Source of the DNA: Bryopsis sp. KO-2023
Lineage: Eukaryota > Chlorophyta > Ulvophyceae > Bryopsidales > Bryopsidaceae
Length of the DNA: 64,000 nt
Direction of reading: 5' to 3'
Assembly: GCA_030272585.1 (NCBI GenBank)
Contig: BSYQ01000001.1
Coordinates: 806,001 to 870,000, forward strand
In this document: piece by piece, positions 26,564 through 37,712 of the stretch
Position numbering within the stretch: position 1 is the first letter of the stretch
How the letters are laid out: each line of letters starts with the position of its first letter
Notes under the pieces: generated by a model
The model's input: the letters and a program-made list of their open reading frames with translations, nothing else
What the model was told of the DNA's origin: nothing
The model's database searches: none
Translations under genes and position numbers: made by a program

Positions 26564-28986
26564 TCAAGCAGCAGGTTTCACAAACTCCATGAAAGCTTCC
26601 TTTTGAAATTGGTTTCTTAATTGACCGCAAGCTGCGGCAGCATCCAGTCCCCGGCTGACTCGAATTGATGCCCCCACCGAGTTTTTCTCCAGAATTCGCA
26701 TGAACTTGTCGAGAGTTTTCCGACTGGGCCTCTCGTAAGGAATCCCGGCCGCAGGATTCCAAGGAATCAAATTAACATGCGTTCTGAGCTTGTATCGACC
26801 AAGCAGTCTGCACAACTCTTCTGCCTGTGTCAAAAAAGGCACACAAACACACACACCTGTTTACTATCCATCATTCAATCAACTCCTCTTCTGTTTTTCT
26901 TTTGTTGCTCGAAAAAAGGTTCAGAAATGACTAACAGAAAGCAGCAACCCCCATCGTCCTCAGATGCTTATTTTCACAGGAAAAGGATTGTAAGAAAATT
27001 GTACATGAATCGCATTTCAAACAAGGGGAGCTGAGTTATGATCCAATAAAGCGACCCCCCTTATGTCGGGAATCCTGCCCACCTGTCGTGGCGAGTCATT
27101 GACCCCAGACATCATCGTATATTCGAAAGTAACCCTGCGGCCTGTCACAGCAAAGTACTTCTGGCAATCCTTCATCAACGCATCCAGAGGATATGATTTC
27201 GCACTTGGGATGAGCTGCTCCCTTAAATCCTGGTTAGGAGCGTGCAAGCTGACTGCGAGGGTGCTTTGCATCATTTCTCTGGACAGCATTTCGATCGCAT
27301 TCGGCACCCCCACTGTGGAAATCGTGATGGACCTTGCCCCAATTCCAATTTCTTTGTTGATGATGCTGTGAGCTTTCACCACCGAACGTATGTTCAGCAA
27401 GGGTTCCCCCATCCCCATGAAAACTGCCAGAAAAGACACAAACGCCATTTCAGCAATATGCATCTATAGACAAATGATAATGGCTTGGGTTCAGTTCTGG
27501 AAAGCAGCAAAAAAACAACAAGAAACGTTGTCAATTTTTGTTTCTTATTGGTTATTTTTCAATGAAAAACTTTTTTTGTAAGTTAGGATAAGTCTTCTGA
27601 AAAGCACCAAAACGATTCAGTCGAATTTCTTGGCAAAAAGAAAAGAAACGACAGCGGAGCAGACAGGATGGTACCTATGTTGCTGACCCTTTCCTTCATT
27701 TCCTCTTGGACTGTGAGAACTTGATCAACTATTTCGTAGGCATCGAGATTCCTGGAAAAACCACCTTTTCCTGTCGCACAGAAACTGCACTTTAACGGGC
27801 AGCCCACCTTCAAACCACACAGACACCCTTTTTCAAAACGGCAGAATTTGAAAACAAGACATCCTAACCCACCAATTACCCCATCCCCCCCCAAAAAAAA
27901 CAAAAAACAAAAACAAAAAAAGGTTGAATGGAATTATAAACCTACCACTACATTCAAATTTTGCAAAAAATGGCAAGATCAGGGAAAAAAGCACATGATA
28001 ATGAAAAAATAAAGAGAGGAAGGAAGCAAGTACCTGTGAAGAAACACAGACAGTCAGGCGCTGCTTCTTGGCTTTTGTTGCTGGTATCCCCACCGCTTCC
28101 ACCACAAGGCCATCCCTCAATCTGAGCAAAAACTTCACAGTCCCATCGCTCGCTTTCCTGACTTCGTGAATTTGGGATCGACCCACCTCCATTCCATTCT
28201 CGGACAGCTTTTCTTTCAACACTTTTGGAATCTCCAGGTAAAGAAAAAAACAAAACAGGATGTCAGTCCAGGACCTTTATTGTTGTCTTTCGTCTGGGTG
28301 CATGGATGGCTGTGCTTTTGGGGAAAAAAACACTCACATTAGCATCCTTGAGGTCTCTCTTTCCTTTCAGGATTGCTTGATGCAATTGAGTTCCCCTGTA
28401 CTTTGGTTGGCCCAGGGATTCAGCCAGCATCTGCAGCTCGTCGACAGATTTTCCCAAGAGGATTTTTTCTGCGCACCACAAGTTATCTAAGAGACAGAAA
28501 ATTCCCTCACAGAAAAACCCACTAACCATACATCCCTCCTGGTATAATCTGAGGTGCAACCAGTCCTAGTGCAGAACCTTTCTTTAGTGTGGAATTAAAT
28601 TATGTTTCCAGCCCCTATCAGAAAGAAAGAAAACAGTCTACCTGCTCCCCATAGCTTGTCACGCCCAGCGTGCAGCCAGGCCCTTCCACATAAATTGCAT
28701 TTCGGTCCAAACGCTTCATACCATTAGCCTCCTTCCTCTCTCTTCTCTTCCTTTTGAGAGGAGACTCATCTTTTCCAACAACCGAGGCCTCGTCCTCGTC
28801 GGAATCTCGAGACCCTGCCACCTCGGCATCCTCCACCACCGCTCGAGCGACAATACCACATCTTGTTTGGACAGCTGGAGCCGTCCACTGGTGTCTAACA
28901 AGATTTACCCTGTGAAGCGTGGTGGTTTTCACCCCCAGACGATTGAGAGAAGTCGAGAGGCACCTTTGCAAGGACAGAAACTCCAT
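26564..28986 (-). CDS. rlmN: RlmN-type 23S rRNA (adenine-2503-C2)/tRNA methyltransferase, probably organellar
   Basis: RlmN is a radical-SAM enzyme that methylates C2 of adenine in large-subunit rRNA and tRNA. Start ATG at 28986. The first ~100 residues ([16 protein letters not shown], Arg/Ser-rich, then acidic and basic linkers) look like a mitochondrial or plastid transit peptide, fitting a bacterial-type rRNA target. Then come [19 protein letters not shown] (about 28450), the substrate domain [10 protein letters not shown] (about 28110), the 4Fe-4S radical-SAM motif [14 protein letters not shown] (about 27800, Cx3Cx2C), the glycine-rich MGMGEPLLN (about 27410), [15 protein letters not shown] (about 27230) and a C-terminal exon with HVNLIPWNP (about 26770). 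The late [13 protein letters not shown] (about 26640) carries the conserved methyl-carrier Cys region. Stop at 26564. It is head-to-head with the next gene, 188 bp apart. Confidence 0.93.
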
Positions 28987-29174
28987 TGGGGAAGACAGCG
29001 CGAGTTTCTGGAGCGATTGCTGTCTTTCTTTGTCGAAACGAAATGAGTCTGACGTGGGCCTTCCTTCCTTTGGAAAGGATCAGTGCAGAGAATCAAAAAA
29101 CGGATGCAATTTTTTGGTTTGGTGTGGAATTGAAAAACTCAGTTGTTCTTCTGGGGGAATCCTAGAGGGGGAAA
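28987..29174. promoter_or_regulatory. Inferred bidirectional promoter, rlmN / coiled-coil gene
   Basis: 188 bp separate two divergent start codons (28986 minus, 29175 plus). Both 5' leaders and any promoter must fit here, or lie within the first exons. No core element was identified by eye. Confidence 0.45.
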
Positions 29175-31133
29175 ATGGCCGATGCTGGCGTGAGAGAGGT
29201 TCCAGATGCTGTGGATATTCTGTCCAGTTTAGCATCGTTGGGTATCACGGAGGACCTCAAAGAGAAAATTTCCACCACGCTGTCAGAGCTGACTCATCTT
29301 CAGAATGTGCAAACGCAAGCACCAAACAAAGGAGCCAAACAGGTGAATCAACCAAATTTACATAACAAGGGAAATCAACAAAGCAAACACAGAAAAAATC
29401 GAAATAGCCAATGCTCTCCCAAGGGGGAAAATGAGGGACAGTGGATTGATCGATGAAATCCTGGGGGTGCTTCCAATCATTTTTTTACTTGCTTATCGTG
29501 CATGGGTGGTAAAGAGCAGGAAAAAGGTTTTTTGTTGTCTTGGGGCTGGTTTTCTGTGGTAGGTACAAAAGCAGAGAAACGTGCATCGATTGCCTCAGTC
29601 TTATCGGGAGGCGGCACTCGAAAAGAAGATCGAAGCCTTGCAGAATAGGTTGGATATGTCCAGGAGCATCATGCGAAAGCTTTACAGAAAGCAAGTGCAC
29701 TTGGAGAAAGAATTGAACATAATGAAAGTGAGCACTAGGACCTCACCCCGGGGGGGGGGGGAAGAGGAATTGAACAAGTCGTTCAGTTTTGATGGATCGG
29801 GCTGAGAACAGTTCCTTCTGGGGTGAATCGTAGGCCAATGACAAGAAAGAGCTCCTGGATGCTAAAATTAGTCATCCTGCTGGTGCCAGTGTAGCAAGTG
29901 ATGTGTGGGATATCAAAAACGAAGCGAAGCCCCCACTGGATCCAAATCATGGTAGAAACAGAAACGACAAAAATGCGAAGCTTTGGAATTGAGGGGACTG
30001 GATTTGGTTGATGTTTTGTGGGTCCAGTGATTTCACAGGGGAAGGCGTCCAATCCTCAAATGGATGAGACGGTTGCTCGTCTGCATGCTGCCCTGAACGC
30101 CTCCAGAAGGAGAGGGGCACTCTTGGAAGCAAATTTGGTCGATATTTCCCAGGGAGCGAACAGCACAAAAAGTGATGTCAGGCTGGAGGAAGCCAAGGCC
30201 CAGGCAGTGCTGTACAAACAGCTGTACGAGAGGGCGAAGAATGAAGTGAGGAAATCGCTCAACAGGTGCCTGCCTGACACATCAAAGATACAACCCAACC
30301 ATTTTGAAAGTACGATCTGCATCGATTTTTTCATGTCTTTTCCCTGTTTTTGTGATCGAAAAAGAAGAAATGGATGGCTTGGTAACTTTGAGCTCAGGAA
30401 AGCAGAGTCACTGAGAAGTGCTGCGGCTGCCAGTCGAGAGGCTAAGGGGTTGATCAAGGATTTACAAACCAGACTTGGGCACGAAAGGGACGAACGTGAG
30501 GCAGAGGCTGCCCTGTACAGTTCTCAACTGTACGATTTGGAGAAGGAAAGAACAGATTGGTAGGAACAAAAATAAAAAAAAAGGCTCCCAAAATTTGCTC
30601 TGATTTTCGTGGATGGGAAAATCAAATTCTTGGCTGTCTGAGTTTTAATTTTTGATGTGTGTGGGTCAGGTATGTCGACAAGAAGTTGCTGGAGCAAAGA
30701 ATACACGAACTGAGTGAAGAATCGAAAAAAAGGGAATTCGATGATATTGATATTGAGGCATGCATAGCAGCACTGCTTGACAGACTTCGGCTGGCCGAAA
30801 CCAGCCAATCTGGGTATGCACTACATCCCTTTGGTTCAATCCAACTCTCCAGCCCCAGGGACGAGAAATCGTGCTAAACAGTGAAACGAAGGTTGATACC
30901 CAATTTGGTGGTTCATCAAAATTTTCAAATTCGCCCCCAGAGATATCGTTGAACCACAGTGACACTGGAGTTTGTTTCTTCTCGTTAGCAGGAGTTGTCC
31001 AATCGATGCACCCCAGGAAGGGCAGAATTCCTCTTCCCCTACAGCCCGAGCCAAGTATTTCGACACTTGCTGCGATCAGATAGAATGCGGAGAATCAGAC
31101 TACAGCCAGGAATTCGACGCACTGGTTGACTGA
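29175..31133 (+). CDS. Coiled-coil protein, multi-exon, family unassigned
   Basis: Start ATG at 29175 (MADAGVREVPDAVDILSSLA); exon 1 ends at 29342 (KGAKQ|gtgaat). Later exons encode YREAALEKKIEALQNRLDMS (about 29605), ANDKKELLDAKISHPAG (about 29835), ETVARLHAALNASRRRGALL (about 30070), ELRKAESLRSAAAASREAKG (about 30390), LYSSQLYDLEKERTDW (about 30515), then KKLLEQRIHELSEESKKRE and DIEACIAALLDRLRLAE (to about 30810). A last exon with KYFDTCCDQIECGESDYSQE stops at TGA 31131-31133. The protein is almost entirely heptad-rich helix. It resembles centrosomal or ciliary coiled-coil proteins of the CCDC13 kind, but I am not confident of that. A retained-intron reading near 30270-30360 was excluded. 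Confidence 0.6.
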
Positions 31134-31479
31134 GAAAAGCAAAACCGGGGAATTTTCCTTTCGGTTTTCAACCGAAATTCGTTGAAAAATCGATAAAGCA
31201 CAGCCAATAGAAAGTCAATTCAACCAATCAACTGGGCCTAGAAGGTTCCACACCAGATATTTGCTGTTGTTCCATACGAGAAATATTCTGAACCAAAAGA
31301 TATTGTGGTCCAAAAAGTAATATGCTAATCATCTCATCCACACAACCCCCCAAAAAATAATATCAACTAATTCATAAGAGAAACTCATAATTTATGGAAT
31401 TCGATCACCGTCATCCCATGTCTCCATACAACTGGGTGCTACTGCACTGACTCCGATTCACCATGTTCTCCTAATTTCC
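31134..31479. other. Convergent intergenic gap
   Basis: 346 bp between the coiled-coil gene stop (+) and the OTU protease stop (-). AT-rich; presumed 3' UTRs of both genes. Nothing else seen. Confidence 0.5.
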
Positions 31480-32535
31480 CTAATTCGACGCTTCCACAGG
31501 CTCAACACTATTGTAATGGTTCCCTAGTCTGTAAGCATGCCGCATGAAACACACTCGCAACGGATCCTTTTTCGAAAGGTTATGTTCTCCGAGGGTGGTG
31601 TCTGGCAAATCCACCGAATGCACCACGATTGCCCTTTCCAAAGCATGAGACAACGCCCTCAACTCCATTTCCCCACCCCACTCCGCCGTGCCTTCCACCT
31701 TCTCACAGTGCTCCTCGAACGCCGTCTCCAGATTCCCCTCCACATCCATGGCGAAAAAGGGCTGGAAATCGTCCTTGTGGTTTCGCATATACTCCGCCGC
31801 CAGTTTTCTGAGTTCCTCGTAGGAATTGTCAGTCGCCGAGCTGTCCCTCAGTTGGTGATTCACAGCCCGATACAAGCAATGCCCATCGGCCTTTATATCG
31901 TACATCCTCAACCCCAAGGGCTCCAACTTAGTGTTCAATGTCCTCTCCTCGACACACCTTTCGGACTCCCCCAGGTCAGCATGCTCCTTTGCAATCCTGG
32001 CATCTCGATCGGCCTCCTTTTGGGCAGCCTTTTCCCTGCGCTTTTGGGATTTCCCCATCTTGGCACTTTTCCCCCCTGCACTGCTGCCATATAGAGACAT
32101 TGTGGCGTCTGGAGTTGGTTCAGCATTGCCACTCCCCTGGGCTGCTCCAGTTTCGCCTCCAGTTTCTTCATTATCAGAATCCACTGGGGCCACAAATTCC
32201 GCCAGTTCCTTCTCCTGTCTTTCCTTCAATTCTTGCATAAGCTGAGCCGCCTCGTCCTTTTTCTTTTTACCCAGTTGTGCACATTTTTTCTTCAATGCCT
32301 GCTGCTCCTTTTTGTGGCGATCCCTCAATTGAGACTTGCTCTCAGCTTTAGGAAGTGGAGCAGCGACCTCGGTGGGTTGCTGATCGGACGATGTAGGAAG
32401 ATCACTCATGGTTTTAGTCTCGGTGGTTTCTTCAGGGGCGGGTGCGACGCTTTCGGGATCAGCCTCTTCTGGTTGGGCTGCCGCTTTTTTCACGGATTTC
32501 ATGAAGCCTTTCTGCCCACCACCCTTGCGACCCAT
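31480..32535 (-). CDS. OTU-domain deubiquitinase, OTUD6-like
   Basis: OTU cysteine proteases cleave ubiquitin chains; OTUD6B-type members associate with translation and the proteasome. This is a single uninterrupted exon of 351 codons; the first true ATG of the frame is at 32535 (MGRKGGGQKGFMKSV). Residues 1-190 are Lys/Glu-rich helix (LRDRHKKEQQALKKKCAQL and KSQKRREKAAQKEADRDARI), which is the OTUD6 layout. The catalytic block DGHCLYRAVNHQL (Asp and Cys) is followed by the TAEWGGEMELRALSHAL motif typical of OTUD6, and the catalytic His is in RLGNHYNSVEP near the end. All catalytic residues are present. It lies head-to-head with the secreted-protein gene (204 bp between start codons). Confidence 0.93.
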   Translation of the reverse strand: MGRKGGGQKGFMKSVKKAAAQPEEADPESVAPAPEETTETKTMSDLPTSSDQQPTEVAAPLPKAESKSQLRDRHKKEQQALKKKCAQLGKKKKDEAAQLMQELKERQEKELAEFVAPVDSDNEETGGETGAAQGSGNAEPTPDATMSLYGSSAGGKSAKMGKSQKRREKAAQKEADRDARIAKEHADLGESERCVEERTLNTKLEPLGLRMYDIKADGHCLYRAVNHQLRDSSATDNSYEELRKLAAEYMRNHKDDFQPFFAMDVEGNLETAFEEHCEKVEGTAEWGGEMELRALSHALERAIVVHSVDLPDTTLGEHNLSKKDPLRVCFMRHAYRLGNHYNSVEPVEASN

Positions 32536-32739
32536 CTTGACGGTGTTACGCGCGTTTCCTCTCACAAAGAAAAGAGTCTTTTGCTCGCAAGCGGATACGA
32601 GAGGAAAGGCTGCAGCGCTCAAGTTCCATAGTCGTCGCAGGAAGGTTAAATGAAGCCACGGAAGTACGATTGGAATGGTGATAATCCCTAATAAATCAAT
32701 AGAACCTCGAAAAACCAATGCGGAGCTTCCGCTACGTAC

Positions 32740-34179
32740 ATGGTTGCGATGCGTTTGTTCCCGAGAGCGTTTCTTTTCGTCGTGCTCTTATCCATTTTAA
32801 CCGCAGGTAAGAAAACTGAAGGTGTAAAATGAGGTTCCCCGCAAGCTGGCCAGCGTTGCCTCAAGCATTTCGACGGGTTCTGGAACTCATACTCGACGTC
32901 TCCACGCTGCAGGGAGCTCAGAGACCCTGAAGGCGATCCTAGGCAAGCTTATTGCCGTGAGAGATCCCGTCGTAGCTTATTTGCAAGCGAGTTGGTACGT
33001 CCAAGGGCAACACAATAGAGACGTCACTTGCGAGTCGGAGTGCATCGAGGAGAGAGAGTCCAACGGCGTTAACTGCACTGGCACCTTCCAAGTGAGCGAA
33101 CGCCTGAAAAACGAAAAACACACGTAGTTGCGGCCAGGGCGTTTGTGTTTTTTCAATAACGCCACGTTGGAACTCTCAACCCCTTTCCACACCATATATC
33201 ACAGTTTTATTGATAATTTTCCTTGCTGGGATATTTCGGGTGGAAGTATCACACTCAGTCCCAACCTCATAGCAACCACGTTGAGCATTATTGTGTTCCA
33301 CAGGAAGTTTGTTCGGGTAGCGTCAATGAGCAACAGGGAAGCGTCAACTTGCAAACCAAGTTAGAATGCACAGGAGATTATCACCTCCGTCCACCTTCAG
33401 AAAACCAGACAGATTTCCTTAGAGCATGCAATGGCTCCTTCGCCCATGAACTGGTTATGAAGATGCCCAGCCACATCGCATCGTTCAATTACCAGTGCAG
33501 AGGCGGCTACACATTCCTACTGCAGCCTCTAGCCAACTCCACAGTTATGAAGGAGACCTTAGCATGCAATGGGATCGAAACAACTGTACAGGGTGTGAGT
33601 ATTGGTCAAGGTTCAGGTCAGTTCTCCGGAGGAAATCAATTGCAAAAATGCATGGCGTTCATCTGTTAGATTTTCTGGCCACAATTCCTCTTCCCAGGTG
33701 AATTGGAAGAACTCAGAACGGATTGCTGTTGATATTGTGGTTCAGGCCTGTCTAGTTTGTCAAAGATGGAGGGTATGGAGCGCCACCATACGATGCATGG
33801 CTTAAAACCTCACCGATCGACCCACTCAGCTGGGGCAAACGCGGATATTGAGTGTGATGGGACCCCAGTGAATTACGACACGCTGTGCAGAGGTCATCGA
33901 ACCACAAAAGTGGTCAATTCCCAACAATGGTCTACTTCCAGCTGCTATGGCAATTGGACAGCATCTTTTGGAGGAAATGTGTTTATCTGCTCAGGCACAC
34001 GGGAGACAGAGTTCCACATGCAAGAAGATGTGATCACTACTTCTTGCCACAAGAAAGCTATGCTGGCCCCCAGAATTAAACACAGATATGGTGTAGAAAT
34101 GGACGAGATCAGGGAAATTTGTTTTGGTGGGGCTGGTGCTTCTGCCTTGCACGATTTGAGAAAATCTTTTGTCAACTAG
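32740..34179 (+). CDS. Secreted Cys-rich, multiply N-glycosylated protein, unknown family
   Basis: Start ATG at 32740 gives MVAMRLFPRAFLFVVLLSIL, a clear signal peptide; exon 1 ends at 32806 (GCAG|gtaag). Exon 2 resumes in phase near 32918 (SSETLKAILGKLIAV) and ends with GVNCTGTFQ|gtgagc. Exon 3 follows an acceptor ccacag near 33303 (EVCSGSVNEQQGSVNLQTK). It carries paired cysteines and N-X-S/T sequons (NCT, NQT, NGS, NST). A last exon (about 33757-34179) adds SCYGNWTASFGGNVFICSG and stops at 34179. Cysteines recur in CxG-type spacing, suggesting repeated small disulphide-bonded modules. It is likely extracellular or cell-wall located. I do not recognise the fold; a CVNH-like lectin was considered without proof. 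The exon 3/4 junction is uncertain. Confidence 0.6.
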
Positions 34180-35027
34180 GAGGTACAGGTCGATACTTAT
34201 ATCATATATTTTCTTGTTTTTCATTTCGTTTCGTTTCATTTTTTTTTGCACTTTTCTGAATTGGCAGCTTTGGTATATCCTGTGGGGTTGACAAATGCAT
34301 GCGTAGTTTTAGATAGGTACATATGTATATATCATGCAGGGGTGGAGGGTTGATGGTATAGTTTGGCATGCATTTTTGCAGTTGCAGGAGCCTTTTTCTC
34401 TTTTTCTTATACATTTGAGTAGTGGCAATTTTGTGAGTCAATGAGTTTTCTTCTTTTGTTTTTCTTGGTGGAAGTGGATTGTACTGTAATGCAACTGTTG
34501 GGAGGGCTATTCCTTTGAACTGAAGTGCACCTTCCAGATCTGAAAAAGCACTGGTTGCACCCAACCGTGCTTGATTCAGTCTGACACTGAGATTCCGAAG
34601 GAGCAAAACCAAGTCGATCGTATTGTGCAAAGTTTCAACACTTTCTTCCGAGGCGAACCATGGCAAACTCCGCTGTCAGGTGAAAAAATGCAATGCATCT
34701 CTGTGTGATTTCAATTCCTACCTTAACTCCCAGAAAACCCCATTTCCAGAAATCCTTTCACTCCCTCATTAGTTTAAAAAACAAGATCCTTGCTTGTAAC
34801 GATGATAACTCATTTTGCAGGTCAGACATGGGTCTGTAGATTCAGGTCCGACACTTTTTGCAGATCCTTCGGTTTCATTTGCCTTCATGAACAAAACACA
34901 CCCAATCACAAACAGCCACATTAAAGTGATGCATTTCTTGCACTCAATTTTTATCAAACTTTGCATGTTCCACCATATTCGAGAAAATTTGATTTCAATA
35001 AATATAATTCTCCTGGTGAGGTATTTG
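34180..35027. other. Convergent region with possible minus-strand exon
   Basis: This lies between the secreted-protein stop and the pseudouridine-synthase stop. On the minus strand an acceptor (cacctgacag) precedes a frame at about 34674-34202 with ESVETLHNTIDLVLLLRNL and ARLGATSAFSDLEGALQF, which reads like a helical protein. I could not join it to another exon or recognise it. A small unannotated minus-strand gene may exist here. Confidence 0.25.
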
Positions 35028-37240
35028 TTAAATAAATAAATGTTTTTGTTTGGCTGGTGGGTTATTTCGACACCTGAATTCGCCGACCTTCAAGTTCCTG
35101 GGCATTCGGTATCCCCCCACCCGCACTCTTTTCAAAGATTTCACTTTCAACCCAACAGATGCCACCAGCTCTCGGACCTGTCCAGGAACAGCCCATCTTT
35201 GTCAGACATAGAGTACTACATTTGCATTCAAATCCTACGTGTGATATTGCTTCCCACAACTGAACAATCAGCTCCATCAAGGCTGACTATTCTTGAGTAA
35301 AAAATTTTCTATGTGAATTTCCACCCCTGTCGACTTGACATAGAATTCTGGGAATAACACATATTACCTCCAGCACACAAAAGACAGAAATAGGAGTTGC
35401 GTCAAATCCCACCTCTCTTTTTCGTCCTTCGGCAATAACCACCCTGAGGAAATCATTTTCAAGCACTACGGACACTGGCACAACCAGTTTCCCCTCCACA
35501 ACACACCCATTTTGCATATCTGTCAATTCACGGTTGTTTGGAACTCGGTTAGGATGGACCACATATTCCTGAAGCAACAAAACACACAAATCAACTCAAA
35601 TCCTTGAAAACTATGCCCACAGAGAGACGCACCTTGAGAATCAAAAGTGTGCCAATTGAAAAACCCATTTCTCATAGTAACCTTTTTTTGGGAGGCAGTA
35701 TTTCAATTGTCAACTAGACCACATAGAGAGACAGGGATTTTCCTTTTGCAACTTTCCACAGTTGATTGCCTCAACATGGAAAGACAACCGTCAGCATCTC
35801 CACATTTTTTTTTAACTTTTTGTTCTAGAAAAAAGCTATCCTAGACTGAGCTCTACCTTTGTTAAACCAGCAGATGGATGTCCGATCCGTTGGGCCCATT
35901 TGCCTGCAAAGCATTGGCAAAAGAAATTGCATTGCAATTTGAATCACTCACAAGCAAAGCTCCTGACATGCAATACATGATACAGAACTCCAAAGTTTTT
36001 CAACTACGCTTTTTCTGAAGCCAAACCAGATCATCAAGATTAATTGACGTCCTAAGCCTCACAAATTGAATGGGTTCCTCCGGAATAGGACTGCCTTGAC
36101 TTATAACTTACCATCATTGGTGATGAATATCAGACCCCAAGAGTCAATATCAAGCCGACCCACAGTGAATAGCCTTGGAGGGGTAGTGCCCTGTCAACAG
36201 CCGAATCCACTCTTGTTTTAAACTTCAACCCGCTCAAAACCGTAAGAATGAAAGGAAAAAATAAACCGCTTTCAACAGCCATTCTTCATTCTCTGAGAAA
36301 GAAAAAGATTTTGAATCAAGAAGCGGACCGAAAAATAATGATGCTGCTGACTCTATCAGTTCTCACTCCGATCAAGCCAACTTTCCAAGAAAATTCTCGG
36401 GAAGCGAGGGGTTGATCTTTCATTTTTACCGGCGGTCGCCCTCTCTTCCAGCCTTTCAGCCAGTCCTCGAAAATATCCAACACTATTCTTTTCCCTTTGG
36501 CCTCGGGAGCATCAGGGTCAGACGTGCAAACGCAGCCAACAGGCTTGTTCAAAGCAAAATAAAACTTTTCTTGAACCCTTCTGGATACTAGCTTTCCATC
36601 CACTTGGATCTAGGAGAAAAAAAAACACACATGTGTCTGCACAATCATGTCTCTTCAAATCAAAATGAGGTGAATTTCGTTTCTTTTTTTTTTTCAAGTC
36701 AGGTGAAAAATTCCCCAGCATATCTTGTTTCTTCACAAAGGTTCGAGCACCCCTCCAGTTCCAAAACTCACAACACCGCACCTTGTCTTTGAGGAGACTG
36801 ACGCGTGTCTGGGGGACCTCTGTGACGACTCCATTAACTTTGACTTTCCCCGAAAAAATCAAGTCTTCGGCTCCTCGACGCGAAGCCACACCCGCAGCAG
36901 CCAAAACCTTCCCACGGATAACAAAAACAATATTGAAAAGGTGGATCTGGCAGAAGATTTCAGTCGCTGTCCTTCACAGAATTGCCGAACTAACCGGCTA
37001 AACACGGCGACGAAGACGCACTTTGCTCAGTCTTTCACCAGTGTCAGTCTTCTTCGCACTGGACGCCCCACGATCGCGGGTGCTCGCTTTTTTCTGGCCT
37101 GTCGACTGGCACCGCACTGGAGACAGTCGTGACGCTGACAAAAGATTGCACCAACGAGCCCCTTGGAGCCGAAGAGTGCCACAGGGACCCCGCGAAGAAC
37201 TCCCCAACCCTGGGACGCAGGGAAACTGAGTAAAGTTCAT
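35028..37240 (-). CDS. RsuA/RluB-family pseudouridine synthase, organelle-targeted
   Basis: RsuA/RluB/E/F enzymes isomerise uridine in rRNA. Start ATG at 37240; the first ~60 residues (LRLQGARWCNLLSASRLSPV, basic and Ser-rich) look like an organelle transit peptide. Exon 1 ends ERLSK|gtgcgt and joins in phase to VLAAAGVASRRGAEDLIFSG, the S4 RNA-binding domain, continuing with KVKVNG. Then come FYFALNKPVGCVCTSDPD (family 'LNKPxGxVCT', about 36560), the catalytic-Asp motif VGRLDIDSWGLIFITNDG (about 36160), a HPS motif (RIGHPSAGLTK, about 35880), and a C-terminal exon with SLKRVRVGGYRMPRNLKVGE (about 35150). Stop TAA at 35028. The catalytic Asp is intact; the usual 'DTSGLLLLTNDG' carries S-W in place of T-S. 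Confidence 0.9.
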
Positions 37241-37712
37241 TTTTCCCAGTTCGCTTTGGCAGCCCAGTGCCCCCGAAGCCAGAAACTCGATTTCCGTTTG
37301 TCACACTGGGGCCTAACGGAGGGAAATTATCGTGGAATTGCATGTAATTTCTTTATCTCAGGCTGATGCGTGGCTTGGGCAGTGGCTTGGGTAGAGGCGG
37401 CAAGCAGACACATGTGGTGGTTTGTTGTGGATCGATGAAGATGGTGTTTTTGTTCAGGACGGTTGGTGGAGCCGACAAGATAAAATAGGAGGGCCAAGGG
37501 GATGGTGTAATAATGGTATCTTCTTATTGAGGCCCTGGTTCGTTAGAGATAAGGATACAGCATCCATTAAGCACATCAGACAAGGACCTCAGCCATGTCT
37601 CAACCTTCTGTGGCTTCATGGACCACACACACACACACTGCATTCCCATAGATCCCAAAATAAAAGGTTTACGTTGACAAAAAAAACAAGACATCAAAGG
37701 AGAAGCCACCGG
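37241..37712. other. Intergenic stretch
   Basis: This holds the upstream region of the pseudouridine synthase and the 3' region of the next minus-strand gene. A short CA repeat lies near 37624-37640. No exon seen. Confidence 0.5.
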
